DNA from: Planctomycetota bacterium
GTDB lineage: Bacteria > Planctomycetota > Planctomycetia > Pirellulales > Pirellulaceae
Reading direction: 5' to 3'
DNA: 9,995 bases
NCBI GenBank assembly: GCA_023430365.1
Contig: JAEZAS010000229.1
Coordinates: 1 to 9,995, forward strand
A model generated the notes under the pieces. The model made no database searches and was not told the origin of the DNA. It saw only the letters and a program-made list of their open reading frames with translations. Position 1 is the stretch's first letter, and the number at the start of each line of letters is the position of its first letter. A program made the translations under genes and the position numbers. Below are positions 7,754 to 9,995 of this stretch, piece after piece.

Positions 7754-7839
7754 GGCGAGCGGGAGACGTAAGTCTCCCGGTAAAACTCGCTCGGACACTC
7801 CACCAGTTCACCGGGACGCTCACGCCTCCCGCTCGCCGG
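7754..7839. repeat. REP-like inverted-pair repeat, copy 2
   Basis: The left unit is 7754-7781 and the inverted right unit is 7810-7839, around a 28-base spacer. The left unit reads GGCGAGC then the perfect hairpin GGGAGAC-GTAA-GTCTCCC. The right unit, read on the minus strand, shares 24 of 28 bases with it and has a GTGA loop. The outer ends GGCGAGCGGGAG and CTCCCGCTCGCC are perfectly complementary over 12 bases. The element begins 29 bases after the glgC stop. It differs from copy 3 at three of 86 positions (7787, 7796, 7808), all in the spacer. Confidence 0.92.
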
Positions 7840-7888
7840 AGTAGGGCAGCGGCGTTTGGCGATTCGGGTCGCATCGGGAGACGATCGA

Positions 7889-8689
7889 ATGTCGAAACGG
7901 ATGTCGGTCACAGCCAGTGCGCTCTGTCTCCTATCGTTTTGCTGCCCCATGCGACTATGGGCCCAGAGCGGCCCGAGTGCTGTTTTTCCCACCCAACTCG
8001 GCGCCACCGCGGCGGCAACAAGTCGCGAGGAGGAGCCTTTCGACATTCGCGTGGCCATCATCCACGTTCCGCTTGGCGACCTACGCCAGATTGGTATCGA
8101 GTGGGCGGTCACCGGCCCGAAGGTCGAAAAGCGTGATGCCGACACGAGCGACAAGCTCTGTCGTTTCGTCGGTGCGATGGTAGCCGCCGAAATGGGACAG
8201 ATCTTGCACGAAGAGAAGCTTAGGGTCGGCAGCGGAGAAACGAGGACGGCTGTCGGCCGATTCATCGTGGTCAAAGCGACTCCGCAGGCCTTGTCCGAAG
8301 ACAAAGTTCGCCTGAACGTGAGCATTTCCGGTTCAGTAATCGCCGAACCTAAATCGGAGAAGCGGAGCGTTGTTACCTATTCTTCGCCTGAAGCACTCCT
8401 TGACCGGCGCGACTCAGTACCGGTTGAGCTCGACCGGACCATCGAATTGGCGGTCGGACGTTCCGCTTGCGTCGGCCACCTGACGCTGCCCCTTCGAGCC
8501 GGGACTGAAGCAGAAGTCGGTGAAGCAGAAAAGATCGGCCCCATCGAAGCGGTCATCTTCTTCGTGACCGAGGTCGCTCAGGTGCGGCCTGCGGATCGTC
8601 CGCCCACACTCCGAGGCGACGGCGGTCGAAAACGAGCGGATGGAATCCCCGCGCCGTCTCGTCCCATGATCCCCACAGCCGAATACTGA
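7889..8689 (+). CDS. Exported protein resembling a minimal secretin domain
   Basis: ATG 7889 has GGGAG eight bases upstream and gives 266 residues; the open frame reaches a TTG at 7856 but has no ribosome site there. A signal peptide is clear: SKR, hydrophobic SVTASALCLLSFCC, and likely cleavage after A25 (LWA/Q). I do not recognise a named family. However, residues 51-235 follow the layout of the secretin (GspD/PilQ) beta-domain: FDIRVAIIHVPLGDLRQIGIEW (51-72) fits the opening strand, FVGAMVAAEMGQILHEEKLRVGSGETRTAVGRF (93-125) fits the segment ending in the residues before the gate, EDKVRLNVSISGSV (137-150) fits the following strands, and IEAVIFFVTEVAQVRP (219-234) fits the closing strand ending in V-T-P/E. 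The N0/N1 ring domains are absent. Planctomycetes carry many such orphan proteins. Codon use is less GC-biased than in glgC. The C-terminal 30 residues are Pro/Arg-rich. A pore is not implied. Confidence 0.8.
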   Translation: MSKRMSVTASALCLLSFCCPMRLWAQSGPSAVFPTQLGATAAATSREEEPFDIRVAIIHVPLGDLRQIGIEWAVTGPKVEKRDADTSDKLCRFVGAMVAAEMGQILHEEKLRVGSGETRTAVGRFIVVKATPQALSEDKVRLNVSISGSVIAEPKSEKRSVVTYSSPEALLDRRDSVPVELDRTIELAVGRSACVGHLTLPLRAGTEAEVGEAEKIGPIEAVIFFVTEVAQVRPADRPPTLRGDGGRKRADGIPAPSRPMIPTAEY

Positions 8690-8733
8690 ACGCTTTCATG
8701 GAGCGCGAGCGTCCCTGGCCGAAGCGACGGCTA

Positions 8734-8819
8734 GGCGAGCGGGAGACGTAAGTCTCCCGGTAAAACACGCTCGGATACTCCACCAGTCCACCGGGACGCT
8801 CACGCCTCCCGCTCGCCGG
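8734..8819. repeat. REP-like inverted-pair repeat, copy 3
   Basis: The left unit is 8734-8761 and the inverted right unit is 8790-8819; both are identical to those of copy 2, with three substitutions in the spacer (8767, 8776, 8788). It begins 44 bases after the stop of the secretin-like gene and ends 33 bases before the extended -10 of the CPXCG gene. It therefore sits between a 3' end and the next promoter. No target-site duplication is visible at its edges. Confidence 0.92.
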
Positions 8820-8852
8820 TGAGTGCAAATCCGCCGGAACGGGACGAGCCCC

Positions 8853-8861
8853 TGCTATAAT
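8853..8861 (+). promoter_or_regulatory. Extended -10 promoter of the CPXCG gene
   Basis: TGCTATAAT is a perfect TATAAT (8856-8861) preceded by the TGn extension, a sigma-70-class extended -10. The -35 position (8833-8838, GCCGGA) is poor, as is common for extended -10 promoters. Transcription would start near 8868, almost at the ribosome site GGAGGG (8869-8874). This excludes the upstream GTG at 8823 as the translation start and leaves a leader of only about 15 bases. Confidence 0.65.
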
Positions 8862-8882
8862 TCCGCACGGAGGGCTGTGGTC

Positions 8883-9065
8883 GTGCGCGAGGAAGCTTCT
8901 TACATCTGCGACGCCTGCGGCGAAGAAATCGTCGTACCGATCGATCTCTCGGCCGGGCAAGAGCAGGAATACGTCGAAGACTGCCCGGTCTGCTGCCGGC
9001 CGAACATCGGGCACGGCGCGGTCGACGACGACGGCGAAGCCCGAGTTTGGGCTGAGCGAGAGTAA
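8883..9065 (+). CDS. CPXCG-type cysteine-rich zinc-ribbon protein
   Basis: The GTG at 8883 gives 60 residues. I chose it because GGAGGG (8869-8874) is eight bases upstream; the GTG at 8877 is too close to that site, and the one at 8823 lies before the promoter. The sequence matches the Cys_rich_CPXG family (PF14255): YICDACGEEIVVPIDLSAG, then QEYVEDCPVCCRPN and an acidic C-terminus ending WAERE. Four cysteines in two CxxC pairs (C9/C12 and C34/C37, with C38 next to them) should bind one zinc in a ribbon fold. The first pair reads CDAC where the family usually has CPxC. The protein is small, acidic and cytoplasmic, and its partner and role are unknown. The last feature upstream is repeat copy 3, and the promoter shown lies between the two, so it is probably transcribed alone. 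Confidence 0.9.
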   Translation: MREEASYICDACGEEIVVPIDLSAGQEQEYVEDCPVCCRPNIGHGAVDDDGEARVWAERE

Positions 9066-9083
9066 GCTGGCCCAAGCCTTTCG

Positions 9084-9100
9084 GGGCAGCTTACGCTCCC
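9084..9100. repeat. Single REP-like hairpin with a TTAC/GTAA loop
   Basis: GGGcAGC-TTAC-GCTCCC forms a 6-bp stem with one bulged C. Read on the minus strand, it is a GGGAGC stem with a GTAA loop, the same design as the units of the three longer repeats, without their outer GGCGAGC head. It begins 18 bases after the CPXCG stop. Confidence 0.5.
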
Positions 9101-9132
9101 GGGGCACGCGGTCCGGCGTGAACGAATGAGGC

Positions 9133-9147
9133 CTGTCAATTTGACAG
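9133..9147. promoter_or_regulatory. Palindrome carrying TTGACA on both strands
   Basis: CTGTCAA-T-TTGACAG is a perfect 7-bp inverted repeat with a one-base centre. It could be a repressor site or a -35 for either strand, but no -10 lies at the right distance on the plus strand. It is about 240 bases upstream of the predicted start of the heat-shock gene. Confidence 0.3.
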
Positions 9148-9183
9148 AATCGCCGTGAGCCATGGAGACCGCGAACGAAGCCG

Positions 9184-9204
9184 AACCCACCCGCTGGGGT
9201 GGTT
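9184..9204 (+). terminator. Weak intrinsic-terminator-like hairpin
   Basis: AACCcACCC and GGGTGGTT pair over 8 bp with one bulged C around a GCTG loop, followed by an interrupted T-rich stretch (GTGGATTTGTTATT). It lies about 120 bases after the CPXCG stop. The T run is poor, so termination is only a possibility. Confidence 0.3.
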
Positions 9205-9248
9205 GTGGATTTGTTATTGAGACTGGCACTTAGCGGCACCAGAAAACA

Positions 9249-9277
9249 CGCAAGTGCTTGATCCCAAGCACCTTGCG
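9249..9277. promoter_or_regulatory. 12-bp dyad, possible activator site or hairpin
   Basis: CGCAAGTGCTTG and CAAGCACcTTGCG pair over 12 bp with one extra C and an ATCC centre. Relative to the predicted sigma-54 start at about 9376, it spans roughly -127 to -99, where enhancer-binding activators usually bind. On the minus strand it is followed by TGTTTT, so a minus-strand terminator is the alternative, although no minus-strand gene is nearby. Confidence 0.45.
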
Positions 9278-9298
9278 AAAAACCGACCGCTCCGCTCG

Positions 9299-9329
9299 GG
9301 CGTCTGCTCCCCCCTAGTATTGAGACGCC
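9299..9329. promoter_or_regulatory. Inverted repeat GGCGTCT/AGACGCC
   Basis: Perfect 7-base arms (9299-9305 and 9323-9329) lie 17 bases apart, spanning about -77 to -47 relative to the predicted sigma-54 start. It may be a protein site between activator and promoter. The arms are short enough that chance is a real alternative. Confidence 0.25.
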
Positions 9330-9349
9330 ACCACCCGTCTCCGAGCCTC

Positions 9350-9365
9350 TGGCATGGCCCTTGCT
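9350..9365 (+). promoter_or_regulatory. Sigma-54 (RpoN) -24/-12 promoter of the small heat-shock gene
   Basis: TGGCATGgcccTTGCT matches the consensus TGGCACG-N4-TTGCW at 11 of 12 defined positions, with GG (9351-9352) and GC (9363-9364) exactly ten bases apart. An AT-rich stretch follows, and transcription would start near 9376, about 150 bases before the ATG. No good sigma-70 pair was seen in the same interval. Confidence 0.65.
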
Positions 9366-9374
9366 TTATGCTCA

Positions 9375-9425
9375 AACGACTGACGACGTTCTGTCCAGTC
9401 CGTCAATAGCCTGTCGTCAGTTGTT
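9375..9425 (+). promoter_or_regulatory. 5' leader stem-loop at the predicted transcript start
   Basis: AACGACTGACGAC (9375-9387) pairs with GTCGTCAGTTGTT (9413-9425) over 13 bp with one G-U pair and a 25-base loop. Its left arm begins at the predicted sigma-54 start, so the mRNA would begin inside or at the base of this stem. It could stabilise the 5' end, or it could be a DNA-level dyad. Confidence 0.5.
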
Positions 9426-9484
9426 CGACAGGTTGACAACAGTTTGATCGCAAAACGGAGCCTGCTGAACTTGTCGGCCGGCCC

Positions 9485-9518
9485 GCCTTCGAAAAATAGC
9501 GAGTTGTTTTGTGGAGGT
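9485..9518 (+). promoter_or_regulatory. Hairpin covering the ribosome site; candidate RNA thermometer
   Basis: GCCUUCGAAAA (9485-9495) can pair with UUUUgUGGAGGU (9507-9518): 11 bp with one bulged G9511, three G-U pairs, four A-U pairs in a row and an 11-base loop. It buries the Shine-Dalgarno bases GGAGG (9513-9517). A weak stem of this kind before a small heat-shock gene is what thermosensors such as ROSE and fourU elements look like, though it matches neither class. Confidence 0.4.
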
Positions 9519-9526
9519 TATGAGCC

Positions 9527-9970
9527 ATGGTAAACAGCAATGTGAAACCGCGTTGGTCGATGGTCCTGCCAAAGCCGTTCGACCTGGTGCAGCGAGAGAT
9601 GGATCAGATGTTCGCCCACGTCACCGGTGGCGAAAACGCCGGCCGAAGCTGGCGAGCTCCCGTGAGCCTGTGGGAGGAGGAAGGTCGCTGGTGCGTGGAG
9701 ATGGACCTGCCGGGCGTGAAGCAGGAAGGTCTCGATATCACGCTCGACAAAAACACGCTCCGCATCGCCGCCCAGCGTCAGCCGGCCGAAGGGGAGCGGA
9801 AGTACTGGCACGAGGAACGAGGCTTCGGCCAGATCGAACGGCTGATCAATCTGCCGGAAACGGTGGATCCGGACGGCATCGAGGCCGAACTGAAGGACGG
9901 CGTGCTCTTTGTCTCGATCGGCAAACGGCCAGAAGCCCAGCCGCGAAAGATCTCTATCAAGGGCGCGTGA
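9527..9970 (+). CDS. Hsp20/alpha-crystallin small heat-shock protein
   Basis: ATG 9527 gives 147 residues, the usual length for a bacterial small heat-shock protein, with TGGAGG (9512-9517) nine bases upstream. It is an ATP-independent holdase that binds unfolding proteins in the cytoplasm and passes them to DnaK. Residues 1-43 are the variable N-terminal arm (FDLVQREMDQMF). The alpha-crystallin domain covers about 44-133: WRAPVSLWEEEGRWCVEMDL, PGVKQEGLDITLDKNTLRI, the ERGFGQIERLINLP segment and the hallmark ELKDGVLFVSIGK. The C-terminal tail ends in ISI (142-144), the I-x-I motif that docks into neighbouring subunits during oligomer assembly. Upstream is a sigma-54-type promoter and a hairpin over the ribosome site, which suggests both activator-dependent transcription and possible temperature control of translation. 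The next 25 bases, to the edge of the window, show nothing. Confidence 0.97.
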   Translation: MVNSNVKPRWSMVLPKPFDLVQREMDQMFAHVTGGENAGRSWRAPVSLWEEEGRWCVEMDLPGVKQEGLDITLDKNTLRIAAQRQPAEGERKYWHEERGFGQIERLINLPETVDPDGIEAELKDGVLFVSIGKRPEAQPRKISIKGA

Positions 9971-9995
9971 AAGTAGTCGGCACACTCCGTATGCC

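Larger units (their letters stand above)
9066..9526. other. Long intergenic region, no gene, rich in dyads
   Basis: This 461-base gap between the CPXCG gene and the small heat-shock gene holds no convincing coding sequence. It carries a REP-like hairpin, a TTGACA palindrome, a weak terminator-like hairpin, two dyads, a sigma-54 promoter, a leader stem-loop and a hairpin over the ribosome site, each listed separately. Confidence 0.7.

Noticed and set aside
7687..8325. Minus-strand frames containing RRERPG and RETYVSRSP peptides near the repeats
   Set aside because: These peptides are translations of the repeat DNA itself and recur at copies 2 and 3. They are not genes.
6142..8819. CRISPR array
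   Set aside because: The three repeats are about 1-1.6 kb apart with genes between them, and each is an inverted pair of hairpins; there is no regular spacing and no spacer set.
9162..9233. 23-codon open frame in the gap before the heat-shock gene
   Set aside because: It has no ribosome site and no recognisable sequence, and part of it is the hairpin at 9184-9204.
9224..9238. Second sigma-54 -24 element (TGGCAC)
   Set aside because: The -24 half matches, but the bases at the -12 position are CA rather than GC, so it should not work as a promoter.
9520..9529. Alternative ATG at 9520 for the heat-shock gene
   Set aside because: It is out of frame with the alpha-crystallin coding sequence and only two bases after the ribosome site; ATG 9527 has normal spacing.

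Overview
The window looks like chromosomal DNA from a planctomycete, probably of the Pirellulales type. It is GC-rich and opens with the DUF1549/DUF1553 plus DUF1501 gene pair that is heavily amplified in Planctomycetes. A short extragenic repeat family also recurs in it. I support eight protein genes and no RNA genes; the first gene is cut by the left edge of the window.

Layout. Positions 2-2254 and 2257-3663 (+) hold a translationally coupled pair: a cytochrome-c-like/DUF1549/DUF1553 protein and a Tat-exported DUF1501 protein. Two minus-strand genes follow and converge on the pair: a DUF1810 protein (3676-4128), and upstream of it a glycerol-1-phosphate-dehydrogenase-like enzyme (4159-5214), 30 bases apart and probably one operon. 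A 174-base divergent intergenic region separates these from a plus-strand series: a class I SAM methyltransferase (5389-6141), ADP-glucose pyrophosphorylase glgC (6432-7724), a small exported protein resembling the core of a secretin domain (7889-8689), a 60-residue CPXCG zinc-ribbon protein (8883-9065) and a small heat-shock protein (9527-9970).

Two kinds of non-coding structure stand out. First, a REP-like repeat occurs three times (6166-6273, 7754-7839, 8734-8819). Each copy is an inverted pair of 28-base units able to fold into GTAA- or GTGA-loop hairpins, and each lies 24-44 bases after a stop codon. A related single hairpin follows the CPXCG gene. Second, the 461-base gap before the small heat-shock gene is unusually structured. 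It has a near-consensus sigma-54 -24/-12 promoter (9350-9365) with dyads upstream, a long stem-loop starting at the predicted transcription start, and an A-U/G-U-rich hairpin that covers the Shine-Dalgarno sequence. Together these suggest an enhancer-dependent, possibly temperature-gated heat-shock gene. This is inferred from sequence only.

The genes do not form one obvious pathway. The strongest leads are the repeat family, the regulation of the small heat-shock gene, and the archaeal-lipid-type dehydrogenase in a bacterial genome.
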